From: Nitrospinaceae bacterium
Lineage (GTDB): Bacteria; Nitrospinota; Nitrospinia; Nitrospinales; VA-1
NCBI GenBank assembly: GCA_029261595.1
Contig: JAJDAZ010000010.1
Coordinates: forward strand, 1 to 64,000
DNA length: 64,000 bases
Direction of reading: 5' to 3'
Below are positions 9,242 to 18,430 of this stretch, piece after piece (positions within the stretch are counted from its first letter, which is position 1; every line of letters begins with the position of its first letter). Position numbers and translations under genes: made by a program. Under the pieces are notes generated by a model that was not told where the DNA came from, made no database searches, and saw nothing but the letters and a program-made list of their open reading frames with translations.

Positions 9242-10108
9242 TTATCGACGTGACCTTCTGATTCTGGTTTTTGAAAAAGTAATGCTGTTGCCTCGACTGC
9301 TGGTAGTGACCCTGATTCCAAGATCGTCCAAAATCAATTCGAACTCAGAGGTCAATGCCGACATATCAGCTGTGGAGTTATATTCCACTTTAGCCGAACG
9401 CGCTGTCTTTTTTATCTGTCGGTGAGAAGCATACCCATCAACCTGGGAAAAAGCATCGAGCGTGTCCTCTAATTCATTGATACTGAATTTCCGGAATACG
9501 AGGGTAAAAATGCCACCCACTTCTTCACGCCGGTCTACATGGGCCAAGAGTTGCTCTCCCAGTTCCTCTGCCGCCTGTGCGGCGATGTCCTTAACAGCCT
9601 CTCCAGCGGCTTCGGCAACCTGAGCTTTTTTAAAAGGCGCTCGCACCAGCACGGGAATTTCGGTGCTCACGTCCACGTACCCGGCCTGGCGTGCAGATGC
9701 GTCAACAAAAAAGGCCTCGATCGTAATTTGCCCTTTAATCTTTTTATGCCCGCGAAGACCTTCCATCCACGGTGTGACCACAAAAATCACTGCGACATCA
9801 GCGCCGCTCTGTCTGGCGACTTCAGCTATCTCTGCTTTGGACCTGCGACCCCCGCGGTCGTCATAGGTATCCATGGAAGCGACCGTTTCATTTTTTATTT
9901 CAAGGTCGTAATCCTGCTGGAGCACCTCGACCACCTCCGCCATGGTTCTTTTGAAAACACGGCTTTTGCGCGAGAGGGATTCAGGAAATTCTTTTTGCCC
10001 AAAAAACATGACAACGAGTTCATCCAAAGCATACGATGGAGCCGGGGTGATGAAGCCCGGCAATGAAAGCATCAAAAATGAGATGGTTGTTAAGATAAAT
10101 TTTCGCAT
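9242..10108 (-). CDS. exported CsgG/FlgT-like protein
   Basis: A 288-residue protein with a signal peptide (FILTTISFLMLSLPGF, cleavage near SYA). The mature N-terminus, LDELVVMFFGQKEFPESL, is a strand-plus-helix unit. A strand region follows (SGADVAVIFVVTPWM, ITIEAFFVDASARQAG) and an Ala/Glu-rich helix (AEAAGEAVKDIAAQAAEEL), the layout of TolB-N/CsgG-type domains. The C-terminal 90 residues (FTLVFRKFSINELEDTLDAF, later TARSAKVEYNSTAD, ILDDLGI) match the C-terminal domain of the gene upstream at 10154-11344 very closely in pattern. It ends in a very basic tail (RIRRSRR). Exported; function unknown. Confidence 0.78.
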   Translation of the reverse strand: MRKFILTTISFLMLSLPGFITPAPSYALDELVVMFFGQKEFPESLSRKSRVFKRTMAEVVEVLQQDYDLEIKNETVASMDTYDDRGGRRSKAEIAEVARQSGADVAVIFVVTPWMEGLRGHKKIKGQITIEAFFVDASARQAGYVDVSTEIPVLVRAPFKKAQVAEAAGEAVKDIAAQAAEELGEQLLAHVDRREEVGGIFTLVFRKFSINELEDTLDAFSQVDGYASHRQIKKTARSAKVEYNSTADMSALTSEFELILDDLGIRVTTSSRGNSITFSKTRIRRSRR

Positions 10109-10153
10109 TGTACCCTCCTTCTGTTTTAAAAATTATGTTGAAATAAAATTTCT

Positions 10154-11344
10154 CTACATCTCTATAAAACCTGTATCACTTCTATCGGTAGGTCCGGTTC
10201 TGAATTTGGTGATGAAAATATTGGTCCGACTGAAATTGATATTGTATTGAAAATCAGCATCGTCCAGAATTCTTTTCAATTCCTTAATAAATTCATTGCG
10301 ATTTGCCTTGATAAATACCTGCGCTTTATAAGATCGCGCTGTTTGCCGACGCGGCCTCAACTTTGAAAATCCTCTCATGGACTCTATAGCCGACACAATT
10401 TCCTGGATCTCATCCTTATTAAATTTTTTCAACAGGAGGTCATGTCTTCTGGTCCCTATAGACCCTTTGCTGAAATATTTCCCCAGAGTTGACTCGGTTA
10501 TTTCCGCGGCCTGGCCTACGGCAGTTTGTATCGCCTTATACCTGGCTTCCTGACGAGTGGCAAAGCGTCCACTGCGCGGGTATTCGGCGTCGGTTTCAAT
10601 TTCATACGAGTCTATTTCCTCCTCGGTCTCCGTATCAAAAATAGAGACTGTCATCTGACAGGTGACGAGTCGATTTTCGAATTTCGTTCCCTGATTGATT
10701 TTCAAATCGAAAACAACGGCATGCTCGGCACCCAAATCCGCCGCCACCTCAAGAGCATCCCTCACACTCATGGTTCGCATTTTCGTCCGGCTACGCCAGG
10801 ATTTCCGTCTGGATTCTTTATCCCTTCCGAACATGGAATTACGAATCACTTCGTAACCATGGTCGTTCTCAATGTTGTTTTTCAGTTCAAAGTAGGCAAA
10901 ACGTGCTTCCCTGGTCCTTGCGGATAAATGGGAGGGTGTCGTTCTTTTTAAAAATAACGCCAAGCGACCATTATCATCCCCTGCAATCCAACCCTCTTTC
11001 TTTCTGAAGTAACTTCTCAACTTTCGTTTGTTGATCTGGACATCGAGAGTCACCCGGGTTTCACCTTTGTCTTTTCTGGTGGATATGACCTCGAAATCCT
11101 CGATGTAGCCATCCACATCCTCAAATACCTCGCTGTCCAATCGGTCACGGTGTTTGGTGAACTCCGAGGACGAAATATGTCTTGAAAGGGCGCTTTCAAC
11201 GGCATTTCTTTTTGCCCTGTCGACTGCGACCGAACGGGATTCTCCCGAACCCGAAACGATGAGAGCCCAGGCGGCGCCAGGGGCCGACAAAAGAAATACC
11301 AGGGCAAGAACCATCAGCGTCCTGAATAATTTATTAATGTACAT
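10154..11344 (-). CDS. exported FlgT-like protein
   Basis: The start is ATG 11344, preceded by a strong GGAGGATCCC ribosome site; the longer frame from 11419 would overlap the upstream gene. The signal peptide ends APGAAWA. The mature protein begins with SGSGESRSVAVDRAKRNAV, a match to the pattern of the FlgT N-terminal/LPP20 domain. A middle domain (LGAEHAVVFDLKINQG, TVSIFDTETEEEI, then helix AIQTAVGQAAEI) resembles the FlgT middle/TolB-N domain. A C-terminal domain (LLLKKFNKDEIQEIVSAIES, TARSYKAQVFIKAN, ILDDADF) is shared with two other cluster genes. FlgT itself is a flagellar basal-body protein, but no other basal-body gene is nearby, so a flagellar role is not implied. The best reading is a FlgT-like periplasmic protein. 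Confidence 0.8.
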   Translation of the reverse strand: MYINKLFRTLMVLALVFLLSAPGAAWALIVSGSGESRSVAVDRAKRNAVESALSRHISSSEFTKHRDRLDSEVFEDVDGYIEDFEVISTRKDKGETRVTLDVQINKRKLRSYFRKKEGWIAGDDNGRLALFLKRTTPSHLSARTREARFAYFELKNNIENDHGYEVIRNSMFGRDKESRRKSWRSRTKMRTMSVRDALEVAADLGAEHAVVFDLKINQGTKFENRLVTCQMTVSIFDTETEEEIDSYEIETDAEYPRSGRFATRQEARYKAIQTAVGQAAEITESTLGKYFSKGSIGTRRHDLLLKKFNKDEIQEIVSAIESMRGFSKLRPRRQTARSYKAQVFIKANRNEFIKELKRILDDADFQYNINFSRTNIFITKFRTGPTDRSDTGFIEM

Positions 11345-11423
11345 GGGATCCTCCGAGTGAATGTTTTTATATATTTGTTTCATGTTTAAAATCCCCGGTT
11401 CCTGATCAATGTCACGCAAATAT

Positions 11424-12107
11424 TTATCGATCCGTGTTTACCTGATTAAATGCCTTCAGCACTTTTCCCGTGATTGCGTCCATATAGAGCATATAATCCT
11501 CTTCACGGTTCTTGGATATCCGGATTTTTCTGCAAAGATGAAAACCATCATCCGCAGGTAAAATCCCCAATTGGGAGGCCCCTTTTTGAGTCCCCCCATC
11601 TAAATGCCTGGTGGCTTTTTCAACCAGGGAGGGAACATCAAAAACCGGCTCAATGGGAGTGTTAATATTTTTGAAGAAATATCCTGTCAAAACAACGCCT
11701 CCATTTTGGGGTGAAACCCTGACGATGATGTTTCCTCCAAAAACTTTCAGCTTCTTATACAATTGCTGAAAATGATAAACCGCGTTTTCTCCGCTGACAT
11801 TTTTCTTGCTCAACACAAAGTCATCATTGAACCGACCACTGCCCAGGCTCAACAAAAAACTTTTAGGCGGATTACCTACATTTTCCTTGCCCACTCGGAA
11901 TGATTCCAACACAGAGGATTTCCGATAAGCTTCTCCATCATTGACATTATTCAAGTTGTCAGTGGGGGAAGGGATATCGGGTGTTTCGGCCATTTTTCCA
12001 AAATCATGAGCCTGAACGTTTCCCGCTACGGTGAGCAAGAAAAGAAGCGCCAATAACGGTGGGCTTAAAAAAGTTGAAACATTTAATTTCATTTTATTAA
12101 TTTTCAT
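11424..12107 (-). CDS. stand-alone M4 peptidase propeptide (FTP/PepSY) without catalytic domain
   Basis: A 227-residue exported protein (signal ending GNVQA) that aligns with the propeptides of the three M4 peptidases directly upstream: KLKVFGGNIIVRV against LEVFGGEVVVRT, GYFFKNIN against GFLFKDIN, QLGILP against KLGILP, and YMDAITGKVLKAFNQV against YLDATTGEILRAFSLV. The protein stops at the point where the catalytic domain would begin; there is no HExxH. The next gene starts only 79 bases later, so no decayed catalytic domain is hidden behind the stop. M4 propeptides are known to act as intramolecular chaperones and inhibitors. This one may inhibit or chaperone in trans, or it may be a deletion product. 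The signal peptide and open frame are intact. Confidence 0.82.
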   Translation of the reverse strand: MKINKMKLNVSTFLSPPLLALLFLLTVAGNVQAHDFGKMAETPDIPSPTDNLNNVNDGEAYRKSSVLESFRVGKENVGNPPKSFLLSLGSGRFNDDFVLSKKNVSGENAVYHFQQLYKKLKVFGGNIIVRVSPQNGGVVLTGYFFKNINTPIEPVFDVPSLVEKATRHLDGGTQKGASQLGILPADDGFHLCRKIRISKNREEDYMLYMDAITGKVLKAFNQVNTDR

Positions 12108-12128
12108 AGTTAAGTTCTTTTTTTAAAA

Positions 12129-14114
12129 TTAAAGGTCGCCTAAAAATCCATCATCCGAATCAAAATTTTCTGCTGGCCTTTTCTTCTGAGCAGGTTTTGG
12201 TGCAGTGGGTTTACCGGGTTTCTTTTCAGGAGCAGGTGTGCTTTTCTGCTTGGTGACAGTATCCGGGCTTTTTTCCTTTGGAGCGGGCGACGATTGTTTT
12301 GAGGATCCGATTATCTTTTCGTCAACCTCAAGCTTCACCGCCTTCCAGGCGAGAAGGACTTTGCGTGCATCTTCATCTCCATAAAGATCTTTTGCGGCCA
12401 GAATAAAACCTTTCGCACAATCTATGTATTGAGACCTTTTGGTGAGATAAGTTTTATTGGCTCTATAAGCTATCACAACCGCTTTATCCATTCCAAGTCC
12501 CGGGACAGCAACACCATTATGTTCACCCCCCTCAACCATCAGATAAAAAGCCTTGTTTCCCACACCACTATTCGTATGAACTCCTCCGTGGTCCTGTTTC
12601 CCGGAAAACCAGTATTCCCCCTTATAGGTATCGGGGTTGCCCCGCTTTTTGGGTTGGTCCATAAAGCGGGTTCCACCTTTTTCCCTTTTATTGGCCGGTG
12701 AAACAATATCCTCGGCATTCGCCCAGTCAAAGTTTTCCCGGTCATAATAATATTCCACCGCCGTTCCCATCATGTCCGAGAAGGACTCATTGATTGCCCC
12801 GGATTCATTCAGGTATTCCAGGCAGGAGGTGTTTGCCGTGATGCCGTGGGCCATTTCGTGGCCAGCGACATCCAGTGCCCCGGCCCAATTTTTAAAATGA
12901 CCCGTTTTGGTTTTACTGTTCCATGAGCCTGGGAAAAATAGCAGAACATTGACTCCTGGGATAAAGGAAGCGTTGTCCACCATTTTTCGACCATTTTTAA
13001 CCATGATGGCGTTTACAAAAACTCGGATCAACCCGCCTCTACCGTCCAGGCTGTCACGCTTTAATTTATCTCTCATAAAATCATTGAACATTTCAATGTG
13101 ACGATGCGCCGATACGGCGGCTTTTGCCTGGTCACCCCAATTATCTTTATCTTTACTCAGGACAAATTCTGCGGATTTTTTCTTTTCTCCTTTTTTGGCT
13201 GGACCCAATATGTCTTCCTTTTTTGCATCCATAATCATAGTGTTATTCTTAACGTTAAATAAGACGTACTCCTGCGCTGTAAATGGTGCCACTAAAAATG
13301 GAACGCGTTTGTCGGCCAGGTTAATACCGGAACCCTTTTGCGGTTTAACATTGATTTTATCTTTGCTATTTTTGCCGCCCCCCCCACAAGGGTCTTCCGC
13401 CGCATGAATAGAATTCATCGACTCCGAGGATAAGGAAATTTTCGCCCCTCCGCGCATCGAACGAGAGGGATTGAAACTATCCACCAGACTGAAGGCCCGC
13501 AAAATTTCTCCAGTCGTTGCATCCAGATAAACCGCATGGGGTTCAAATATATTCTTTGAGACGGTGAATCGATAAGCAAGTCGAGCCCCTGACTTTACGG
13601 GTAAAATTCCTAGTTTTCCGGATACGGCGGACTCCTCTCCAAATTTGTCCTTTAGTATAGAAATGGCCTTGCGTTTGGAAATTTTCGGTTTTTTGTCTAC
13701 ATTGATATCTTTGAACAAGAACCCCATTTGATTGACAGAGGTATTGTCGGTGCGTACGACAACTTCGCCTCCGAACACCTCAAGACCATTAAATTTTTGC
13801 TGACTCTTCACAAAAGTCGCGCCCATTTCCTGCTTTTTCCATTTGGTCTCCAGTTTGGACCCCAAAAACCCACCGTCTCCAGCCATCATTGAATTAACAT
13901 CGGCTGAACCTTCCCCTTCGGCCAAAAAATAGGAAGTGTCCATTCTGGAGTCATTCAAAAAAGAATCGTCCGAGTCCTGATTTTCGACCATGCCCAAAAA
14001 ATCATTTTCCTCACCGCCGGTAAAAGCCAATAGTTGCGGTGGGGCCAAGAGAGAAAAAATCAGGCTGATGAGAACACAATGTTTTGTATAAGTCTGCCAG
14101 TTGCTAAATTTCAC
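12129..14114 (-). CDS. secreted M4 (thermolysin-family) zinc metallopeptidase, copy 3
   Basis: A complete zymogen: signal peptide, FTP/PepSY propeptide (about 40-215), catalytic domain (about 255-600), Pro/Lys-rich linker and a C-terminal GFLGDL. Zinc site HEMAH at residues 419-423, third ligand Glu 443 in GAINES, catalytic His 513 in GGVHTNSG with the preceding Asp 508: all thermolysin signature positions are kept. I start it at GTG 14114. That codon has a GGGGG-rich ribosome site and lets the first 100 residues align without gaps to the two paralogs, whose starts are ATG. The longer frame from 14198 adds 28 residues before the signal peptide and was rejected. Expected to cleave proteins or peptides outside the cytoplasm on the N-side of hydrophobic residues; the substrate is unknown. 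Confidence 0.92.
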   Translation of the reverse strand: MKFSNWQTYTKHCVLISLIFSLLAPPQLLAFTGGEENDFLGMVENQDSDDSFLNDSRMDTSYFLAEGEGSADVNSMMAGDGGFLGSKLETKWKKQEMGATFVKSQQKFNGLEVFGGEVVVRTDNTSVNQMGFLFKDINVDKKPKISKRKAISILKDKFGEESAVSGKLGILPVKSGARLAYRFTVSKNIFEPHAVYLDATTGEILRAFSLVDSFNPSRSMRGGAKISLSSESMNSIHAAEDPCGGGGKNSKDKINVKPQKGSGINLADKRVPFLVAPFTAQEYVLFNVKNNTMIMDAKKEDILGPAKKGEKKKSAEFVLSKDKDNWGDQAKAAVSAHRHIEMFNDFMRDKLKRDSLDGRGGLIRVFVNAIMVKNGRKMVDNASFIPGVNVLLFFPGSWNSKTKTGHFKNWAGALDVAGHEMAHGITANTSCLEYLNESGAINESFSDMMGTAVEYYYDRENFDWANAEDIVSPANKREKGGTRFMDQPKKRGNPDTYKGEYWFSGKQDHGGVHTNSGVGNKAFYLMVEGGEHNGVAVPGLGMDKAVVIAYRANKTYLTKRSQYIDCAKGFILAAKDLYGDEDARKVLLAWKAVKLEVDEKIIGSSKQSSPAPKEKSPDTVTKQKSTPAPEKKPGKPTAPKPAQKKRPAENFDSDDGFLGDL

Positions 14115-14216
14115 TTTCCACCCCCTGCAATTCAAGATTTTGCTTAGTATGTTTGTTGAAGGTTCTGAGCCCCGTATCTTCGAGCTTCGGGTTCTCATAT
14201 TTTTACTCCTTAAGAA

Positions 14217-16121
14217 TTAAAGATCGCCTAAAAACCCATCTTCAGATACCAAATCATCTTTTCGTTTTTTCTTTTTAGGCACACCAACGATCTTTTCATC
14301 AACCGCAAGATTTACCGCCTTCCAGGCGAGAAGGACTTTGCGCGCGTCTTCATCCCCATACAAATCTTTTGCGGCGAGAATAAAACTTTTCGCGCAATCG
14401 GTGTATTGCGACCTTTTTATCAGATAATTTTGATTCGCCCGGTAAGCGATTAATACCGCCTTATCCATTCCGATTCCCGGGACGGCAACGCCATTATGGG
14501 TCCCACCTTCGACCATCAAATAAAATGCTTTGTTTCCAACACTGCTATTGGTATGAACCCCTCCATGGTCTGCCTTTCCCGTATACCAGTATTTTCCACG
14601 GTAGGTGTCTGGCATATTTCTTTTGTTTGGATGGTCAATAAACCGGAGCCCGCCTTTTCTCGATTTGTTGGCAGGTGAAATAATGTCTTCGCCCAAAGCC
14701 CAGTCAAAATTTTCGCGGTCGTAATAATATTCCACCGCCATGCCCATCATGTCTGAGAACGACTCATTGATTGCACCTGACTCATTCAGGTATTCCAGGC
14801 ATGAGGTATGGGCGGTGATGCCGTGGGCCATTTCGTGTGCGGCAATGTCTAAAGAGCCCGCCCAGTTTTTAAAATTGCCCGTTTTGGTTTTTTCATCCCA
14901 TGAGCCGGACAGATAAACCATAGTATTCATGGAAGGGTTAAAAAAAGCGTTATCCTTATATTTACTGCCATCCTTTTTAATTTTTATTGCGTTAACGATG
15001 GATCGTACCAGGCCACCTTTATCGTCCAAATTGTCCCGTTTGAGTTTGTCATTCATGAATTCGAGAATCATCTCAATATGATGATGCGCCGAAATGGCGG
15101 CTCTAGATTTATCACCCCAGTTTTCTTTATCCTGGCTACTGACGATGGTTGCCACGCTTTTTTTCTTTGAGCCATCTTTTCCTGTGGGTCGATAGATGTC
15201 CGTGAATTCAGCATCAAATACGATCGTTCGTTTATTATTGTTCCACAGCGTGTACTCCCTGGGCTCCATAAAACCGTCCGGATCAGAAGACGGGGTCACT
15301 GAAAAAGGCACGCGCCTGCCAAGCAAATCAATGCCGGACCCCGCTTCCGATTTTCCAGGAAATTTCTTTTCATTATTTTTGCGTGTCCCATCGCATGGGT
15401 CCTTAGCCGCTTGCAAGGAATCCATTAATTGGGGCGAGAAGGACAATTTCTCCTTTACCTGCAGGGAACGTGAGGGATTAAAGTTATGCACCTGACTGTA
15501 AACACGAAGAAACTCACCTGTCGTTCCATCCAGATACACCGCATAGGATTCATAAATATTTTTTGAAACGGTGAATCGATAAGCAAGCCGGCTCCCCGAC
15601 TCCACGGGCAAAATTCCAAGTTTGCCGACAGCGACGGACTCATCACCAAATTTTTCTTTTATAAAAGCAATGGCCTGGTCTTTGGAAATTTTTGGATTTT
15701 TATCCACCTTGATGTCCTTAAACAAAAATCCCGTATGATTGACTGAGTTTTTGTCGGTCCGCACCACCACCTCACCTCCAAAAACCTCCAGCCCATTAAA
15801 TTTTTGCTGGCTCTTCACAAGGGTCGCGCCCATTTCCTGCTTTTTCCATTTCGTCTCCAGCCTGGACCCTAAAAACCCTTCATCCTCAGCCATCAATAAA
15901 TTTAAGTCCGTTTGATCCATTCCCTTATCCAGGGATTCAATACGACCTGTCCTGGAACTATTTAAAAAAGAATCGTCCGCGCCCAGTTTTTCAATCAACC
16001 CGGAAAAATCACTTATATCATTGTCGGTAAACGCCATTAATTGCGTTGGAGCAATGACAAAAATAGCCAGGTTCATGAGAAAAAATTGTTTTGTGTAAAC
16101 TATCCAATGACGAAATTTCAT
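14217..16121 (-). CDS. secreted M4 zinc metallopeptidase, copy 2
   Basis: A 634-residue paralog of its two neighbours with the same order: signal peptide (LAIFVIAPTQLMA), DDSFLN and EGFLGSRL motifs at about 49-53 and 81-87, propeptide, and catalytic domain with HEMAH (429-433), Glu 453 and His 523 (GGVHTNSS). It lacks the long Pro/Lys linker; the basic KKKKRK runs almost directly into the terminal EDGFLGDL. The start at ATG 16121 follows a GGGGAGG ribosome site and matches the paralog N-termini; five residues of the longer frame are dropped. It is separated from the flanking peptidases by about 80-100 bases. Likely secreted and self-processed, as known for the family. Confidence 0.93.
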   Translation of the reverse strand: MKFRHWIVYTKQFFLMNLAIFVIAPTQLMAFTDNDISDFSGLIEKLGADDSFLNSSRTGRIESLDKGMDQTDLNLLMAEDEGFLGSRLETKWKKQEMGATLVKSQQKFNGLEVFGGEVVVRTDKNSVNHTGFLFKDIKVDKNPKISKDQAIAFIKEKFGDESVAVGKLGILPVESGSRLAYRFTVSKNIYESYAVYLDGTTGEFLRVYSQVHNFNPSRSLQVKEKLSFSPQLMDSLQAAKDPCDGTRKNNEKKFPGKSEAGSGIDLLGRRVPFSVTPSSDPDGFMEPREYTLWNNNKRTIVFDAEFTDIYRPTGKDGSKKKSVATIVSSQDKENWGDKSRAAISAHHHIEMILEFMNDKLKRDNLDDKGGLVRSIVNAIKIKKDGSKYKDNAFFNPSMNTMVYLSGSWDEKTKTGNFKNWAGSLDIAAHEMAHGITAHTSCLEYLNESGAINESFSDMMGMAVEYYYDRENFDWALGEDIISPANKSRKGGLRFIDHPNKRNMPDTYRGKYWYTGKADHGGVHTNSSVGNKAFYLMVEGGTHNGVAVPGIGMDKAVLIAYRANQNYLIKRSQYTDCAKSFILAAKDLYGDEDARKVLLAWKAVNLAVDEKIVGVPKKKKRKDDLVSEDGFLGDL

Positions 16122-16203
16122 TTTCCGCCTCCCCACCCTTCAAGACTCAACAAAGTCTTTATTTTTAATTTTAGAAGTTTCAATTTTCTAAAATTTTTCA
16201 TAA

Positions 16204-18207
16204 TCAAAGGTCGCCTAAAAACCCTTCCTCTGACAGTGAATTATCTTCTGGTTCTTTTTTCCTGACGGAATCCGGTTCCGTGGGTTTGTCAGGTTTCTTT
16301 TCGCTGGGAGCAGGAGCAGGAGCAGGAGCGCTTTTCTTCTCTTCAGCGACTTTTGGGCTTTTCTTCTGGGGAGCAGGTGCCGCTTTTTTGGGAGTTCTAA
16401 TTATCTGATCGTTGACCTCAAGTTTTACCGCTTTCCAGGCGAGAAGAACCTTGCCCGCATCTTCATTCCCATAAAGATCTTTTGCGGCCAGCACAAAACT
16501 TTTTGCGCAATCTATATACTGCGACTTTTTAGTTAGATAGTTTTGATTGGCTCGATAAGCGATCAATACCGCTTTGTCCATTCCTAGCCCCGGAACAGTC
16601 ACCCCGTTATGATTTCCCCCCTCAACCATCAAATAAAATGCCTTATTCCCGACACCGCTATTATGATGAATTCCACCATAATCTCCTTTTCCCGAATACC
16701 AGTTTTTTCCTTTATAGGTATCGGGTTGCCCCCTCTTTTGCGGATTATCCATCAACCGGAACCCACCTTTTAGAGCTTTAGTGGTAGGCGTTACTAATTC
16801 CTCGGCCATACCCCAGTTAAAATTTTCCCGGTCATAATAATATTCCACGGCCGTTCCCATCATGTCTGAGAAAGACTCATTGATAGCCCCGGATTCATTA
16901 AGGTATTCCAGGCAGGATGTATTGGCGGTGATGCCGTGGGCCATTTCGTGTGCGGCAAGGTCCAGAGCCCCAGCCCAATTTTTAAAATTGCCCGTTTTAG
17001 TTTCGGCATTCCAAGAACCAGCGTAATACATCATGATGTTTTGGCTGGTAACAAAAAAAGCACCGTCCACCATTTTTTTGCCATCCTTCAAAATTCGAAC
17101 CATATTTACAAAAGATTTAATCTTTTCATTTTCATGATTCAGAAATTTACGCTTTAACTTGTCATTCAAAAAATCAATAAATATCTCAGCGTGGTGATGA
17201 GCCGAAATGGCAGCTTTGGACTCGTCACCCCAGTTTTCTTTATCAGCGCTAAAGACCCAGGTTGCCTTATTTTGTTTTTTCGGGCCGTCTTTTTTAATAA
17301 ATATGTCCTTGGATTTAGCATCAAAAATAATATTATTTTTTTTAGTGTTCCATAGCGCAAACCTCCCATCTTTAAACGGGACCACTGAAAAAGATACTCG
17401 CTTGCCGGCCAAATCAATGCCGGAGCCTTTTAAAGGCTTTATGTTTAGCTTTTTTTCAGCTTTCTTGCCTTGCCCACCGCAACGATCTTCTGCTGCGCCA
17501 AGGATATTCATTAAATCAGGGTCGAGGGGAATATCATCCACTCCTTGCAATGCACTTGCGGGATTGAAACTGTCCACCAGACTAAAAGCTCTCAAAATTT
17601 TTCCGGTCATTCCGTCCAGATAAACCGCATACGATTCATAAATACTTTTTGTAACGGTGAATCGATAAGCAAGCCGGGCTCCAGATTTTTCGGGTGATAT
17701 TCCAAGTTTGCCGTCAATGATCGACTCATCGCCAAATTTTTCTTTTATTAAAGCGATGGCCTGGTCTTTTGAAATTTTTGGATTTTTCTCCACCTTGATG
17801 TCTTTAAATAAAAATCCCATTTGATTGATTGAGTTTTTGTCGGTACGCACAACGACCTCCCCGCCAAAAACCTCCAACCCGTTATACCTTTGCTGGCTTT
17901 TCACAAGAGTCGCGCCAAATTCCTCCTTTTTCCATTTCGTATCCAATTTGGACCCTAAAAAACCCTCATCCCCGGCTATCAAAGAATTTAACTCCACATT
18001 GTTCATTCCGTCAGTCAGAACGCTGTAGTGGTTCCTTCTGGAGGCATTTAAAATTGAGTCGTCTGAATCTAATTTTTCAATCAACTCCATAATTTTATTT
18101 TTTTCGTCGCCAGAAGAAGCCAAAAGTTGCGACGGGGCAATGAGGATAAAAACCAGGCAAAGAAAAACACAATGTTTTGGGGAATGTTTCATATATTTAA
18201 AATTCAT
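16204..18207 (-). CDS. secreted M4 zinc metallopeptidase, copy 1 (first gene of the cluster)
   Basis: A 667-residue zymogen with signal peptide (CVFLCLVFILIAPSQLLA), motifs DDSILN (about 49-54) and DEGFLGSKL (80-88), FTP/PepSY propeptide, and catalytic domain with HEMAH (420-424), Glu 444 in GAINES, His 514 in GGIHHNSG. A Pro/Ala/Lys-rich linker of about 50 residues leads to the terminal EEGFLGDL. The ATG at 18207 has an AAGGAG ribosome site. As the first gene after an 800-base intergenic region it probably carries the cluster promoter; a TATAAT at 18223-18228 (minus) is too close to the start to be convincing. The three copies are similar throughout, which indicates tandem duplication. Confidence 0.93.
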   Translation of the reverse strand: MNFKYMKHSPKHCVFLCLVFILIAPSQLLASSGDEKNKIMELIEKLDSDDSILNASRRNHYSVLTDGMNNVELNSLIAGDEGFLGSKLDTKWKKEEFGATLVKSQQRYNGLEVFGGEVVVRTDKNSINQMGFLFKDIKVEKNPKISKDQAIALIKEKFGDESIIDGKLGISPEKSGARLAYRFTVTKSIYESYAVYLDGMTGKILRAFSLVDSFNPASALQGVDDIPLDPDLMNILGAAEDRCGGQGKKAEKKLNIKPLKGSGIDLAGKRVSFSVVPFKDGRFALWNTKKNNIIFDAKSKDIFIKKDGPKKQNKATWVFSADKENWGDESKAAISAHHHAEIFIDFLNDKLKRKFLNHENEKIKSFVNMVRILKDGKKMVDGAFFVTSQNIMMYYAGSWNAETKTGNFKNWAGALDLAAHEMAHGITANTSCLEYLNESGAINESFSDMMGTAVEYYYDRENFNWGMAEELVTPTTKALKGGFRLMDNPQKRGQPDTYKGKNWYSGKGDYGGIHHNSGVGNKAFYLMVEGGNHNGVTVPGLGMDKAVLIAYRANQNYLTKKSQYIDCAKSFVLAAKDLYGNEDAGKVLLAWKAVKLEVNDQIIRTPKKAAPAPQKKSPKVAEEKKSAPAPAPAPSEKKPDKPTEPDSVRKKEPEDNSLSEEGFLGDL

Positions 18208-18430
18208 CTTCCACTCCTTAACATTATAGATTCATCCAATATTGCAATTGAACTAATGAGAACATTCAATATAATTTTTTTAATGATTACTCTAAAATTC
18301 AAATTGTTCAGTATAAATCATAAAACCATCCGCTTATCCGGGCACCGAAAGCAAGAAAAGGTTTCCCTGAATAGTATTATTTGAACTCCAAGTTTCACGA
18401 TAAAGTATAAATTTCAACAATCCGCCTTCA

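Noticed and set aside
10154-11344. FlgT-like gene as evidence for a flagellar operon here
   Set aside because: No basal-body, hook or motor genes surround it; the neighbours are proteases and unknown envelope proteins.
12129-18207. C-terminal GFLGDL as a known sorting signal (LPXTG or PEP-CTERM)
   Set aside because: It lacks the hydrophobic helix and basic tail that both signals require, so it cannot be one of them.
18332-18346. Minus-strand sigma-54 site before the first M4 gene
   Set aside because: The GC and CC pairs are 13 bases apart instead of 12, and the flanking bases do not match the consensus.
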